Positions 1-8,728 of a stretch of DNA of 60,014 nt are shown in pieces. Source of the stretch: Paenibacillus terrae (lineage in GTDB: Bacteria; Bacillota; Bacilli; Paenibacillales; Paenibacillaceae); assembly GCF_000943545.1 (NCBI RefSeq), contig NZ_JTHP01000038.1:1-60014 (forward strand). Reading direction: 5' to 3'. Numbering within the stretch: position 1 is the first letter of the stretch; each line of letters starts with the position of its first letter. Both the position numbers and the translations under genes were made by a program. Below the pieces are notes generated by a model. It saw only the letters and a list, made by a program, of their open reading frames with translations, was not told the DNA's origin and searched no databases.

Positions 1-36
1 GATTTTATATAGCTTGGGCTGCAAAAGCTCCGCGCT

Positions 37-1425
37 TTATGCTTTGGGCTGAATCATATTCGCTGGTACGACATATTGGTCGAACTGCTCTTCAGTCAGC
101 AGTCCACTACGGAGAGCCGCTTCTTTAAGAGACAGCCCTTCCGCATGCGCAAGTTTAGCGATTTTAGCCGCATTTTCATATCCGATATACGGATTTAATG
201 CTGTCACCAGCATCAGCGAATTGTTCAAATTGTGCTCAATTTTAGTGAGATCCGGCTCAATACCGACCGCACAGTTGTCATTAAAGGCTACAATTGAATC
301 CGCTAGCAGATTCACAGATTGCAGGAAATTATAAATAATGACTGGCTTAAACACGTTCAGTTCAAAATTGCCCTGACTCGCAGCAAAGCCGATAGCTGCA
401 TCATTACCCATGACCTGCGTTACGACCATCGTAAGTGCCTCGCTCTGGGTCGGATTGACCTTACCCGGCATAATCGAGCTTCCCGGCTCGTTAGCAGGAA
501 TCGTGATTTCACCCAAGCCGCTACGCGGACCACTTGCCAGCCAGCGAACATCATTGGCGATTTTCATCAAATCAGCAGCAAGCGCTTTAACGGCTCCGTG
601 TACGGCAACCACTTCATCATGGCTGGTCAGCGCATGGAATTTGTTTGGTGCGGACGTAAACGTTTTGCCAGTGAAGCTGGAAATTTCCGCAGAGGTTCGG
701 TCACCGAACTCCGGATGAGCGTTAATACCCGTGCCCACGGCTGTACCGCCTATCGCCAGCTCCTTCATATATTGCACCGTGTCGATGATAATTCGCTTGC
801 TTTTGTCCAGCATGGCATACCAGCCGCTGATTTCCTGACCCAGAGTAAGCGGCGTGGCATCCTGCAAATGAGTACGTCCGATTTTAATAATATCCTTAAA
901 TTGCTCTGACTTCTGCTGGAAGGTTTCTTTCAGCTTATCTATAGCAGGCAGCAAGTGATCCTCCACTGCAATGACACCCGCTACATGAAGCGCCGTCGGA
1001 AATGTATCATTCGAGCTTTGCGACATGTTCACATCGTCATTAGGATGCAGTTTCATATCCTGTCCCTGCTCTTGCAGCCACTGGCTTCCGAGATGAGCAA
1101 TCACTTCGTTCACATTCATATTGGATTGCGTACCGCTTCCTGTCTGCCATACGACCAATGGGAAATGGTCATCGACCCGTCCAGCAAGAATCTCGTCCGC
1201 CGCATAAATAATGGCGTCCTGCTTCTCCTGTGACAGCTTGCCCAACTTATAATTGCTGATCGCTGCACTCTTCTTGAGCACTGCGAAAGCCTGAATAACC
1301 TCTAATGGCATTTTCTCCGAGCCAATAGGGAAATTTTCCTTGCTGCGCTGTGTTTGCGCTCCCCACAGACGATCTGCCGGTACTTTGATTTCACCCAATG
1401 TATCTTTTTCGATGCGGTAGTTCAA
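37..1425 (-). CDS. fumC: Fumarate hydratase, class II
   Basis: Catalyses reversible hydration of fumarate to L-malate in the TCA cycle; cytosolic, homotetrameric in the family. The family signature [11 protein letters not shown] is present at about residue 315, with the upstream motifs SGSTQSNMN-like ([13 protein letters not shown]) and [11 protein letters not shown] typical of class II iron-free fumarases. The frame stays open to an ATG at 1491, but the ribosome site AGAGGAGG lies 7 nt before a TTG at 1423-1425 and the protein then starts (M)[12 protein letters not shown] as in relatives, so I place the start there (462 residues, normal length). It is a single gene, divergent from nothing close by; a -10-like TATAAT and a possible cre site lie upstream. 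Confidence 0.95.
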   Translation of the reverse strand: MNYRIEKDTLGEIKVPADRLWGAQTQRSKENFPIGSEKMPLEVIQAFAVLKKSAAISNYKLGKLSQEKQDAIIYAADEILAGRVDDHFPLVVWQTGSGTQSNMNVNEVIAHLGSQWLQEQGQDMKLHPNDDVNMSQSSNDTFPTALHVAGVIAVEDHLLPAIDKLKETFQQKSEQFKDIIKIGRTHLQDATPLTLGQEISGWYAMLDKSKRIIIDTVQYMKELAIGGTAVGTGINAHPEFGDRTSAEISSFTGKTFTSAPNKFHALTSHDEVVAVHGAVKALAADLMKIANDVRWLASGPRSGLGEITIPANEPGSSIMPGKVNPTQSEALTMVVTQVMGNDAAIGFAASQGNFELNVFKPVIIYNFLQSVNLLADSIVAFNDNCAVGIEPDLTKIEHNLNNSLMLVTALNPYIGYENAAKIAKLAHAEGLSLKEAALRSGLLTEEQFDQYVVPANMIQPKA

Positions 1426-1482
1426 CTCATTTCCTCCTCTTGGCCTATGTAATTCAGACAAAATATGGTGACTTCCTTGCCT

Positions 1483-1531
1483 ATTATACATTAAATTTCA
1501 AAGGTTATCATATATTTTGCAAGCGCTTTTT
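1483..1531 (-). promoter_or_regulatory. Possible fumC promoter with cre-like site
   Basis: On the minus strand a TATAAT hexamer (1483-1488) lies about 60 nt before the fumC start; no good -35 is visible. At 1517-1531, TTGCAAGCGCTTTTT matches the Bacillus CcpA cre consensus WTGNAANCGNWNNCW with one mismatch and would overlap the upstream part of the promoter. Carbon catabolite control of a TCA gene is plausible, but this rests on pattern matching only. Confidence 0.35.
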
Positions 1532-1586
1532 TACGATTAGGCTGGAGGAGGAATGTATCGTTAACTACAGACCAAGTCTCCTGGGT

Positions 1587-3131
1587 TCAGCTAATGGTGA
1601 TATTGCCTTTAGTGCGAACTTCTTTTCTGCCCAGCAGCCTATTCAGCGCGTCGATATAAGCTTTGGCGCTGGCTTCCAAAATATCTGTACTTGCGCCTCT
1701 TCCGCGGGCGGTGTACTCTCCTTGTCTCAGAACAGCATGCACTTCACCCAGTGCATCCTTACCATATGTTACAGATTGGATCGAATAATCCTCCAGTTCC
1801 ACTTCTTCACTACTGGCCTTGTCTATAGCATGAAAAATTGCATCGACGGAGCCGTTTCCCATCGCCACTTCATCAATAGCTGTTCCATCCTGTTTAATCA
1901 GTCGAATAGACGCTACGGGAACCGACTGATTGCCATAGGATACCTGGATGGAATCCAGCGTGTAAATTTGAGGCAAGGCACTGTGACTCTCATCCATCAG
2001 GACGAGCAGATCTTCATCCAGCACCTGCTTTTTCTTGTCCGTCAAGGCTTTGAATTTTCGGAACGCCTCCTGAAGCTGCTCCTCTGTCAAAGCACCAAAC
2101 CCCATGTCCGCCAGCTTTTCCTTGAACGCATGCCGACCCGAGTGCTTGCCAAGTACAAGCTTACTTGTCTTCAAGCCGATGCGCTCGGGGAGCACGATCT
2201 CATACGTTGTACGCTCCTTAAGCATCCCGTCCTGGTGTATACCGGACTCGTGGGCAAAAGCATTGGCTCCAACTATAGCCTTGTTCCCCGGTACCGGCAT
2301 CCCTGTGCGTTTGCTCACCAAGCGACTGGTGGCATACAATTCCTCCAGAACCAGACTGGTTTGCGCATTATAAAGCTCGGTTCTGGTATCAAGAGCCAAC
2401 GCAACCTCCTCCACTGGTGTATTTCCGGCACGTTCCCCGATGCCATTGATTGTGCCTTCAAATTGGTCTACACCATTACGGATGGCCGCGAGTGTGTTAG
2501 CTGTTGCCATGCCAAGATCATCATGACAGTGGGTGCTGAGCTGTATTTTTTCGATGCCGGGCACTTGGGCTTTTACGATTCTGAACATTTCACCGAACTG
2601 ATCCGGCGAAGCATAACCCACTGTGTCCGGCAGATTGACGACTGTTGCTCCAGCACGGATCGCCATATCCACGACCTCGCAAATAAAGTCCAGCTCGGTA
2701 CGGCTGGCATCCTCCGCCGAAAATTCCACCTTGTCAAAATACTTGCGCCCATAACGAATGGCTGCGGCTGCGGTCTCCAGTACCTTCGTCTTGTCCATTC
2801 GCAGCTTGTGCTGGCGGTGAATGGGTGAGGTAGCCAGAAAAAGATGAAGACAAGCGTCCTCCGCTCCCCTCAGCGCCTCTCTAACCGCATCTATATCCTG
2901 CTCTTTCGACCGAGCAAAACCAACCAAGGTTGAATTAGTAACCTGTTTGGCAATCTCCTGCATGCTGAATATTTCACCTGGCGAGGTAGCCGGAAAACCA
3001 GTTTCAATCCGATCTACGCCCAATTTTTGCAGTTGAAGGGCAATTTCCACCTTTTCTGTGCTGGTCAGGCTTACTCCTGGTGCTTGTTCTCCATCTCTTA
3101 ACGTTGTGTCCAACACCCATATTTTGCGCAT
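1587..3131 (-). CDS. leuA: 2-isopropylmalate synthase
   Basis: Condenses acetyl-CoA with 2-oxoisovalerate, the first committed step of leucine synthesis. The TIM-barrel domain starts with DTTLRDGEQAPGVSL (metal-binding Asp and catalytic Arg) and contains STHCHDDLGMATAN (metal-ligand histidines); residues from about 370 form the C-terminal LeuA dimerisation/allosteric domain, so feedback by leucine is expected for the family. At 514 residues it has the normal length. The ATG at 3131 follows an AAAGGTGGG ribosome site. It is not beside other leu or ilv genes. It lies 99 bp downstream of a FadR-type regulator on the same strand. A homocitrate or citramalate synthase is a less likely alternative. 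Confidence 0.9.
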   Translation of the reverse strand: MRKIWVLDTTLRDGEQAPGVSLTSTEKVEIALQLQKLGVDRIETGFPATSPGEIFSMQEIAKQVTNSTLVGFARSKEQDIDAVREALRGAEDACLHLFLATSPIHRQHKLRMDKTKVLETAAAAIRYGRKYFDKVEFSAEDASRTELDFICEVVDMAIRAGATVVNLPDTVGYASPDQFGEMFRIVKAQVPGIEKIQLSTHCHDDLGMATANTLAAIRNGVDQFEGTINGIGERAGNTPVEEVALALDTRTELYNAQTSLVLEELYATSRLVSKRTGMPVPGNKAIVGANAFAHESGIHQDGMLKERTTYEIVLPERIGLKTSKLVLGKHSGRHAFKEKLADMGFGALTEEQLQEAFRKFKALTDKKKQVLDEDLLVLMDESHSALPQIYTLDSIQVSYGNQSVPVASIRLIKQDGTAIDEVAMGNGSVDAIFHAIDKASSEEVELEDYSIQSVTYGKDALGEVHAVLRQGEYTARGRGASTDILEASAKAYIDALNRLLGRKEVRTKGNITIS

Positions 3132-3230
3132 ACAGAACCCACCTTTGGTTTTATTTTAGGAGATGCTCGATATAAAAGATTTACGAATCATTTTATTCAT
3201 ATGATCATCTGATGTTTAAGATTAAAAAAA

Positions 3231-3941
3231 TTATGAATTTCCCATGTGCTTTTGCAGCTCCAGCTTGGTGCCATCCAAATGCTGAATACTGTACAGCTCG
3301 GCAGCTTTGGCATCCTGATCCCGGATCGCCTCATATATTTTCTCATGCTGAAGTGTAAAAGGATTTTGCATCGCCGGATCGGTTACGAGATTTTTCAGTG
3401 CCTTCCGAATCGCCTCTACAAAGCTGCGATATACGTCCGTAAGCACCTTATTACGTGTAGCTCCGGCAACAGCCAAGTGAAAAGTGATATCGGCATCCAG
3501 ATACCCGTTCAAATCTCCAGCGGCCAATGTCACGGCACGACGGTCCAGCGCCTCGCGCATCAAGCGTAAATCCTCATCCTTACGGCGTAACGCAGCCAGC
3601 CTGGCAATTTCCAGCTCCAACACACTCCGTACTTCATAGACCTCAATAATTTCAGCGCGACTCAGTCGGTAATCCAGAGGCTCCTGGGAAGTCGTCGGTT
3701 GGCAGACAAAGGTTCCGTGTCCTTGTTTTTTCTCTAATAGACCGGCATGTACGAGAACGCTGACCGCTTCACGCACTGTGGAACGCCCCACTCCAAAAAG
3801 CTTCATCAGCTCAGGCTCTGTCGGAATTTTTGTACCCACATCCCATTCACCAGCAGCTATTTTTCGTTGCAGCTGTTCAGCCACTTCATCAGCGATTTGC
3901 TTGCGTTTGACGGCTTGAAAAGGCACCATTTCCTGATTCAT
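3231..3941 (-). CDS. GntR/FadR-family transcriptional regulator
   Basis: Residues about 12-75 form the GntR winged helix-turn-helix (IPTEPELMKLFGVGRSTVREAV, then the wing KQGHGTFV); residues about 95-225 form an all-helical FCD effector domain of the FadR subfamily, which usually binds small carboxylates. Start chosen at the ATG after AGGAGATGATCAG. The next gene downstream on the same strand is leuA, but nothing shows that leuA is a target. The string TGATCATCT occurs both just before this gene (about 3940) and in the leuA upstream region (about 3202), which could be an operator. The effector is unknown. Confidence 0.85.
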   Translation of the reverse strand: MNQEMVPFQAVKRKQIADEVAEQLQRKIAAGEWDVGTKIPTEPELMKLFGVGRSTVREAVSVLVHAGLLEKKQGHGTFVCQPTTSQEPLDYRLSRAEIIEVYEVRSVLELEIARLAALRRKDEDLRLMREALDRRAVTLAAGDLNGYLDADITFHLAVAGATRNKVLTDVYRSFVEAIRKALKNLVTDPAMQNPFTLQHEKIYEAIRDQDAKAAELYSIQHLDGTKLELQKHMGNS

Positions 3942-4067
3942 CTGATCATCTCCTGTTTCGTATCATACTATGGCGGCTTGTCATCCTGCAACCTGTTTTT
4001 CATGTTCCTTTCCTCACTAAACAGACTTCTGCCTGTAATATTTGTCTTCTCCACCTCTCCTATCAAC

Positions 4068-4105
4068 AAAATAAAGCCCGCACCGTTGGACACGATACAG
4101 GCTTA
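4068..4105 (-). terminator. Intrinsic terminator of the epimerase gene
   Basis: On the minus strand an imperfect hairpin with arms AAGCC...GGCTT and an inner CGT/ACG pairing is followed by TTTATTTTG, 24 nt after the stop codon of the aldose-1-epimerase-like gene. Confidence 0.6.
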
Positions 4106-4128
4106 TTTCGATAAAATATAGACTAAGA

Positions 4129-5148
4129 CTAGGATTTCGATTGTGCAGGTATGACACAATATAAACGGCTGGTTGCTTCAAAAATATGGCCTGGAGCAAG
4201 CGCAATCAACCCGATCTCCTCCGCAGGCAAGTCCGGACGATTCGGTGCATTGATCATGTTCATTTGCGGCTCAGGACAGATGAATTCCTTGTTCGCTTTG
4301 TTATTCCAGATCATCCAATGCTTATAGGCCGTGCCTACATCGTATACGAGAGTGGCGCCTGTCTTACTGTGTGTCAGCTCCATATAGTTGCGTCCATTTT
4401 GCGGAGCTGCCGTGTAATGATTATCCATGGAGGCAAAATAAGGACTCACTCCCGTTGTCTTCAGCAGTTCCTCTTCCGGTGACAATGGCTGGAGCTGTCC
4501 TGTGGCTAACAACCGCTCCGTCAGCTCGCGACGCTCACCGATAGTAACCTTAATTTTGTAGTCTTCCGGCGAACTATCCGGTACGAATGGAACCCGAATT
4601 GCCGTGTGAAAGGCATACAGGTTTGGAATCGGCTGATCACCCTCGTTGTGGATCACATAACGCTGATGCAGTCCAAATTCATCCAGGCTGTACGTCAGCT
4701 TGATGGTAAAGGTGAACGGTAAATAGTGGAACATGGGGTGTCCTTCCCTCACATGCTGATTCATTACCACATAGCTGCCCTGTTCTCCAGATCCATAGTC
4801 CTCAACCTCCCACCGGACGGTGTGTAAAAAACCGTGCAAATGGTTGTGGGTGGCCGTTTCATTGATGGGCAGTTCATATGTAACTCCATTCCACAGGAAT
4901 TTGCCATCCTCATACCGATTCGGAGGATACAGGAAAGGAATCCCATAGACTGACGGACTTTGTTTAAAAGCCTCTATGCTGTCAGCTTCCGGCTCACGAA
5001 GAAATGAATATCCCGTCTCATTGTCACGAAAAGAAATCAGATTTGCGCCGTTTCCCGGCAGGGCTACCGCTTCATAACGCCCGAATTTAAGGCGAATCGC
5101 TGGTATTCCATAATAAAGGTCACCAATTGCAGCATGCTGATGTGTCAT
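4129..5148 (-). CDS. Aldose 1-epimerase (galactose mutarotase-like) protein
   Basis: Member of the galactose mutarotase-like superfamily, beta-sandwich enzymes that interconvert sugar anomers. Supporting motifs are GNGANLISFRD near the N terminus, PSVYGIPFLYPPNR, NHLHGFLH (likely catalytic histidine region) and CPEPQMNMINAPN near the C terminus, where family members carry the catalytic glutamate. No signal peptide. The ATG at 5148 has AAGGAGG 7 nt upstream; an in-frame TTG directly before it is not the better start. Length 339 residues fits. It is a single gene with its own terminator, and a weak cre-like site lies upstream. The sugar substrate cannot be read from the sequence. Confidence 0.8.
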   Translation of the reverse strand: MTHQHAAIGDLYYGIPAIRLKFGRYEAVALPGNGANLISFRDNETGYSFLREPEADSIEAFKQSPSVYGIPFLYPPNRYEDGKFLWNGVTYELPINETATHNHLHGFLHTVRWEVEDYGSGEQGSYVVMNQHVREGHPMFHYLPFTFTIKLTYSLDEFGLHQRYVIHNEGDQPIPNLYAFHTAIRVPFVPDSSPEDYKIKVTIGERRELTERLLATGQLQPLSPEEELLKTTGVSPYFASMDNHYTAAPQNGRNYMELTHSKTGATLVYDVGTAYKHWMIWNNKANKEFICPEPQMNMINAPNRPDLPAEEIGLIALAPGHIFEATSRLYCVIPAQSKS

Positions 5149-5180
5149 CAAAAATCCTCCTTGATGAATGACGATGATAA

Positions 5181-5195
5181 ATGAAAGCGTTTAGC
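5181..5195. promoter_or_regulatory. Weak cre-like site
   Basis: ATGAAAGCGTTTAGC fits the CcpA cre consensus except at its last two positions. It lies 33 bp before the epimerase start, and TATAGT (minus strand, about 5206-5211) could be a -10, which would put the site just downstream of transcription start as a roadblock. Tentative. Confidence 0.3.
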
Positions 5196-5243
5196 TTTTG
5201 GCTTGACTATACCATGCTGAGCAAAAAAATTCCATGCCAACAC

Positions 5244-5270
5244 AAAAAAACGATGCCCCGTAAGGCATCG
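5244..5270 (-). terminator. Intrinsic terminator of the MBL-fold gene
   Basis: Perfect 7-bp hairpin CGATGCC/GGCATCG (5251-5270) with a TTTTTTT run on the minus strand, 14 nt after the stop codon of the MBL-fold hydrolase. Confidence 0.9.
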
Positions 5271-5284
5271 TCCTTTCCAAGTCA

Positions 5285-6088
5285 CTACACATAGCGCCCC
5301 TGCTTGGGTACAGCCGTATGCTCAAAATCCTCCGCCAGTCGTTCCAACTGGGTCGTCAGCTCATTTCCCTGCATATAGTGACCGTGTCCCGTAACGGCGA
5401 TCTCCGGCTTTAAACCGGACAGCAGTTCTACTGACCGCTGCGCAGCCTGCCAATCTGTCGTAAAATATGCAGGCGGACCGTGTATTTCTTTTTCCTGTAA
5501 AATAACCGCCAGCGCCGATTCCTGTTTTACGGTAATAAAAGCATCTCCGGCTACCAGCAACCGTCTGCGTTCATGAAAAAGCGATATGTGACCCGGCGTA
5601 TGTCCAGGTGTATGCAGCCACTTCCAACCAGGCGCACCGGGCACACTGCCATCCTCTGGCAGACGGGTGATGCGATCATCCAGATCAATGGCATCATTGG
5701 GATATAAAAAGGAAACGCTCGACAGCAGACCTCCACCCACACTGGGATCAGGTTGTTGGTAATCCTTCATCCCTGTCAAGTAAGGAAGCTCCAGCGGGTG
5801 CGCATACACAGGGGTACCCCAATGCTGAACCAACTCAATGACCGATCCCACATGATCAAAATGCCCATGAGTGAGCACAATAGCAACGGGAGGGCTAGCG
5901 AACCGTTCCTCAGCCAAGCGAATAATCGAGTCTGTAAACCCCGCCATCCCCGTATCCACCAGTACCCAAGATCGACTTCCCGGCTCCCCGATAAAACACA
6001 CATTTACAAACAGCGTCCGTAAGCTCAGAAGATCGGGAGCAGCCTCTTCATTTGCTGTCATTCCTTCGGTGAACAGATGATTTGCCAA
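5285..6088 (-). CDS. MBL-fold metallo-hydrolase
   Basis: A metallo-beta-lactamase fold protein with the binuclear zinc motif HxHxDH seen as THGHFDHVGS, the later GHTPGHISLF histidine, AGDAF aspartate and a final VTGHGH histidine, so the active-site set is complete. It is cytosolic, with no signal peptide. The substrate is unknown; relatives include glyoxalase II-like and lactonase-like hydrolases. The frame opens at a GTG (6109), but GGGGAGG lies 8 nt before a TTG at 6086-6088, which gives a protein of 267 residues starting (M)ANHLFTEG; I prefer that start. It is monocistronic, with a strong terminator. Confidence 0.85.
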   Translation of the reverse strand: MANHLFTEGMTANEEAAPDLLSLRTLFVNVCFIGEPGSRSWVLVDTGMAGFTDSIIRLAEERFASPPVAIVLTHGHFDHVGSVIELVQHWGTPVYAHPLELPYLTGMKDYQQPDPSVGGGLLSSVSFLYPNDAIDLDDRITRLPEDGSVPGAPGWKWLHTPGHTPGHISLFHERRRLLVAGDAFITVKQESALAVILQEKEIHGPPAYFTTDWQAAQRSVELLSGLKPEIAVTGHGHYMQGNELTTQLERLAEDFEHTAVPKQGRYV

Positions 6089-6222
6089 ACCGTCATCCTC
6101 CCCATTCACATGGAATTTGCTGTCATTATCGACCTATAGGCTTCCCCCATGTCGGCAGATTATGCATTATGCGGACACTGCTAAATATAATCCGCTTGTC
6201 ACGAAAATAGACCATGTTTACA

Positions 6223-6519
6223 TTACTCGGGTAATTTACTCCAAGCCGCATCAAGCAAATAATCAAACAAATCATCATTCTCTTCAATCCAGGCATCCAT
6301 ACGCAGCATCTCTTCCTCTACGCGTGGCTCGCCTGCAAAATGAAGACTGTAATCCCACTCCTTGCCCCTTTTGCTATGGAACGTAATTTCGTATACAGAA
6401 GTCTGTCTATCTACTCCAAACACGACCTGACCCAAGTATGCACCATTCTCATCTCTAGTCATTTGTGCCTGTTGAATATGTACTTCTTTTACTTCCTGAG
6501 ATGCATTTTGATCAGTCAT
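6223..6519 (-). CDS. Hypothetical acidic protein, 98 residues
   Basis: Not recognised. The protein is hydrophilic and acidic, with no membrane segment or signal peptide. The middle (VDRQTSVYEITFHSKRGKEWDYSLHFAG) alternates like beta strands and the C terminus (EEEMLRMDAWIEENDDLFDYLLDAAW) looks helical and strongly acidic. The ATG at 6519 follows AAAGGGCGG with 8-nt spacing, and codon use resembles the neighbours, so I regard it as real. It lies between the MBL-fold gene and the divergent M29 aminopeptidase. Confidence 0.65.
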   Translation of the reverse strand: MTDQNASQEVKEVHIQQAQMTRDENGAYLGQVVFGVDRQTSVYEITFHSKRGKEWDYSLHFAGEPRVEEEMLRMDAWIEENDDLFDYLLDAAWSKLPE

Positions 6520-6682
6520 TCATCTATCCGCCCTTTCATCTTCCCCAAAATGTACCAAAACTAATTTGTGAACCTTTTCGTTACATTGTACAATATATAA
6601 GCCGTGTGTGGAATTTGCAAAAAACTGCGCAGGCAACCCCAAGCCCTGTAAAGGGCCTTTTCGTGAAATGGAGGAAAGTTAC

Positions 6683-7915
6683 ATGTCAGATTTTCAACAA
6701 AAATTGCAAAAATATGCCGAGTTAGCCGTTAGGGTGGCTACTAATGTCCAGCCCGGGCAAACACTCATCGTTCATGCTCCCATCCTGTCCGCTGAACTTG
6801 TGCGGCTAATCGTCAAATCCGCGTATACCGTCGGAGCCAAGCTGGTCAAGGTAAAATGGAGCGACGAAACCATTACTCGCCTACAATATGAACTGGCTCC
6901 TGATGAGACTTTTAATATTCCTCCCAAATGGTATGCGGCCGAACTGACCGAAGAGGTCGAGAACGGTGCAGCAGTACTGCATATCTTAGCAGAAAATCCG
7001 GATTTGCTTCAAGGTATCCCATCGAGTCGAATTACTGCGGCCCAACGCGTACGTTCAAATGAATTGCGCCAATACCGTGAACTTCAAATGGCCGATAAAT
7101 TCAGTTGGGCTCTGATTGCTTACCCTTCTGAAGAGTGGGCTGCTAAAGTATTCCCGAATCTGCCAGCTTCTGAACAAATGGATAAGCTGTGGGAAGCCAT
7201 TTTCAGCACCGTGCGTGTAGATCTCGATAATCCGGTAGAAGCTTGGAAAGAGCATTTGAAAACACTCTCCAGCAAATCAGATATTTTGAATGCCAAACGC
7301 TATAAAAAGCTGCATTATTTGGCCCCAGGCACTGATCTGACCATCGAATTGGCTAAAGAGCACCTGTGGGTTGCAGCCGAAAGCGTCAATCAGCAGGGAC
7401 ACACCTTCGTAGCCAATATGCCTACCGAAGAAGTATTTACTGCTCCGCTCAAAACCGGAGTGAACGGCAAAGTAAGCAGTACCAAGCCGCTCAGCTACAG
7501 CGGAAATATTATCGACAACTTTACACTGACCTTTGAAAACGGGCGCATTGTAGATGTGCAGGCTGAAACAGGTTTGGAGACTCTTCAGCATCTCGTTGAA
7601 ATGGATGAAGGCTCCCACTACTTGGGCGAAGTCGCTCTTGTGCCTCACCAGTCCCCCATTTCGAATAAGAACATTTTGTTCTATAATACGTTGTTTGATG
7701 AAAATGCCTCCAATCATCTGGCGATTGGCAATGCCTATGCATTTAACCTCAAAGGCGGAAAGGACATGACTCAGGAGCAGTTGGCTGCCAACGGCCTGAA
7801 TTCCAGTCTGACGCACGTCGATTTTATGATCGGCTCAGGGGAAATGGACATTAACGGCGTCACCGAGGACGGTACTGAGGAGCCCATCTTCCGCAAAGGA
7901 AATTGGGCGATCTAA
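6683..7915 (+). CDS. ampS: M29-family aminopeptidase
   Basis: Thermophilic-type metalloaminopeptidase (family M29, AmpS/T), a cytosolic dimer that removes N-terminal residues using two metal ions. Family landmarks visible: VAAESVNQQGHTFVANMPTEEVFTAP (metal-ligand Glu region), YSGNIIDNFTLTFENGRIVD, MDEGSHYLGEVALVPHQSPI and NASNHLAIGNAY (metal-ligand His). Length is 410 residues, as in Bacillus AmpS. The frame is open further upstream, but GGAGG lies 8 nt before the ATG at 6683. It is transcribed divergently from the small acidic protein and ends in a strong terminator shared with the opposite strand. Confidence 0.92.
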   Translation: MSDFQQKLQKYAELAVRVATNVQPGQTLIVHAPILSAELVRLIVKSAYTVGAKLVKVKWSDETITRLQYELAPDETFNIPPKWYAAELTEEVENGAAVLHILAENPDLLQGIPSSRITAAQRVRSNELRQYRELQMADKFSWALIAYPSEEWAAKVFPNLPASEQMDKLWEAIFSTVRVDLDNPVEAWKEHLKTLSSKSDILNAKRYKKLHYLAPGTDLTIELAKEHLWVAAESVNQQGHTFVANMPTEEVFTAPLKTGVNGKVSSTKPLSYSGNIIDNFTLTFENGRIVDVQAETGLETLQHLVEMDEGSHYLGEVALVPHQSPISNKNILFYNTLFDENASNHLAIGNAYAFNLKGGKDMTQEQLAANGLNSSLTHVDFMIGSGEMDINGVTEDGTEEPIFRKGNWAI

Positions 7916-7921
7916 AAAGAC

Positions 7922-7963
7922 AAAAAAGGCTCACGTCGCTTTCATGCGGAGGAGCCTTTTTTC
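7922..7963. terminator. Bidirectional terminator
   Basis: Inverted repeat AAAAAAGGCTC / GAGCCTTTTTT with T-runs on both strands, between the aminopeptidase (plus) and the small membrane protein gene (minus), which converge here. Confidence 0.85.
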
Positions 7964-7992
7964 TTCATTCAACGGGTTAAATCACAGATGTT

Positions 7993-8484
7993 TTACAAAT
8001 TACGAAGCCACTGATTCACTGTAATTCCAAAGACAACTTGCACTATGCTGATGATTAAAAAGACAATAAGGCAGCTTATGATTCTTCGATTCGTGGATTG
8101 GTGCATGGATAAAGAAGATTTTACATAAAACATGCTGCCCAATATTCCTATACACACACCAAAGATCCCCGAAAATAGCAATCCTATAACCAAGCTGACC
8201 ACAACAAAAGCCCAACTCCAGCCGGGAACTTTAGCCACAGGCACGTAAGGCTGATTGGAACCCAGATATACGCCATCCACGGCCAAATCCGCTTTGTTGC
8301 CGATGACGACAACATTTACAGCTTTATTCGTCAATCTGATGGGGAAATCGACCAAATTCAAAAAAGCATTCTGGCTTTTAACCTTCTGTACGCTTCCATT
8401 CACAATAATTTTCCCTCCGCCGAGGCTACGCTTGTACTCAATTTCATACTGAGTTCCATTATCTTCTACATTCCATTTTGCCAT
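7993..8484 (-). CDS. Hypothetical membrane protein, 163 residues
   Basis: Not recognised. An N-terminal soluble part (MAKWNVEDNGTQYEIEYKRSLGG...) with predicted beta structure is followed by two or three membrane segments (WSWAFVVVSLVIGLLFSGIF, FGVCIGILGSMFYV, IISCLIVFLIISIVQVVFGI). The frame stays open upstream to 8631, but the extension is a dispersed repeat, and GAGGAG stands 7 nt before the ATG at 8482-8484, so that start is chosen. No functional clue comes from the neighbours. Confidence 0.7.
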   Translation of the reverse strand: MAKWNVEDNGTQYEIEYKRSLGGGKIIVNGSVQKVKSQNAFLNLVDFPIRLTNKAVNVVVIGNKADLAVDGVYLGSNQPYVPVAKVPGWSWAFVVVSLVIGLLFSGIFGVCIGILGSMFYVKSSLSMHQSTNRRIISCLIVFLIISIVQVVFGITVNQWLRNL

Positions 8485-8539
8485 TGCTCTACTCCTCTCA
8501 AATTTTAGGGTAGCCGTAGATATACTTCCGACATTTCCT

Positions 8540-8630
8540 AATTCAGCATGTTGCATCATTCGATTCCCAACGCTTGAAAGTACAATATTGCTGATTTGTA
8601 ATCGCTCTTGGGATTGTTGCAAAATGCTCA
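8540..8630. repeat. Dispersed palindromic repeat, copy 1 (91 bp)
   Basis: Matches positions 27974-28096 at all but two sites, apart from a 32-bp segment missing here after TACAAT (8586). The ends are imperfect inverted repeats: AGCATGTTGCATCATT... on the left, and AGCATTTTGCAACA... when the right end is read on the minus strand. One difference is T/C at about 8575 and one is T/A at about 8600. It sits upstream of the 163-residue membrane protein gene. Confidence 0.85.
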
Positions 8631-8675
8631 TTTATGTACTGTAAAAATCATAACATAAGCTGCAAGTTAAATAAT

Positions 8676-8700
8676 GGAAAAAGGCCGCTTATTAGCGACC
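8676..8700 (-). terminator. Intrinsic terminator of gldA
   Basis: Minus-strand hairpin GGTCGCT-AATA-AGCGGCC followed by TTTTT, 28 nt after the gldA stop codon. Confidence 0.85.
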
Positions 8701-8728
8701 TCTTCGTGTATTTCATATTGTATTGGTG

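Noticed and set aside
1398..2828. A 476-codon plus-strand ORF over fumC and leuA
   Set aside because: It is the antisense of leuA, has no ribosome site and no recognisable domain; leuA in the opposite frame is a complete conserved enzyme.
7993..8631. Longer 212-residue version of the membrane protein
   Set aside because: The added N terminus is the dispersed repeat, and a clear ribosome site supports the internal ATG at 8484.
8643..8670. ATAACATAA motif as a Xer-like site
   Set aside because: No complementary right arm after a 6-bp spacer.
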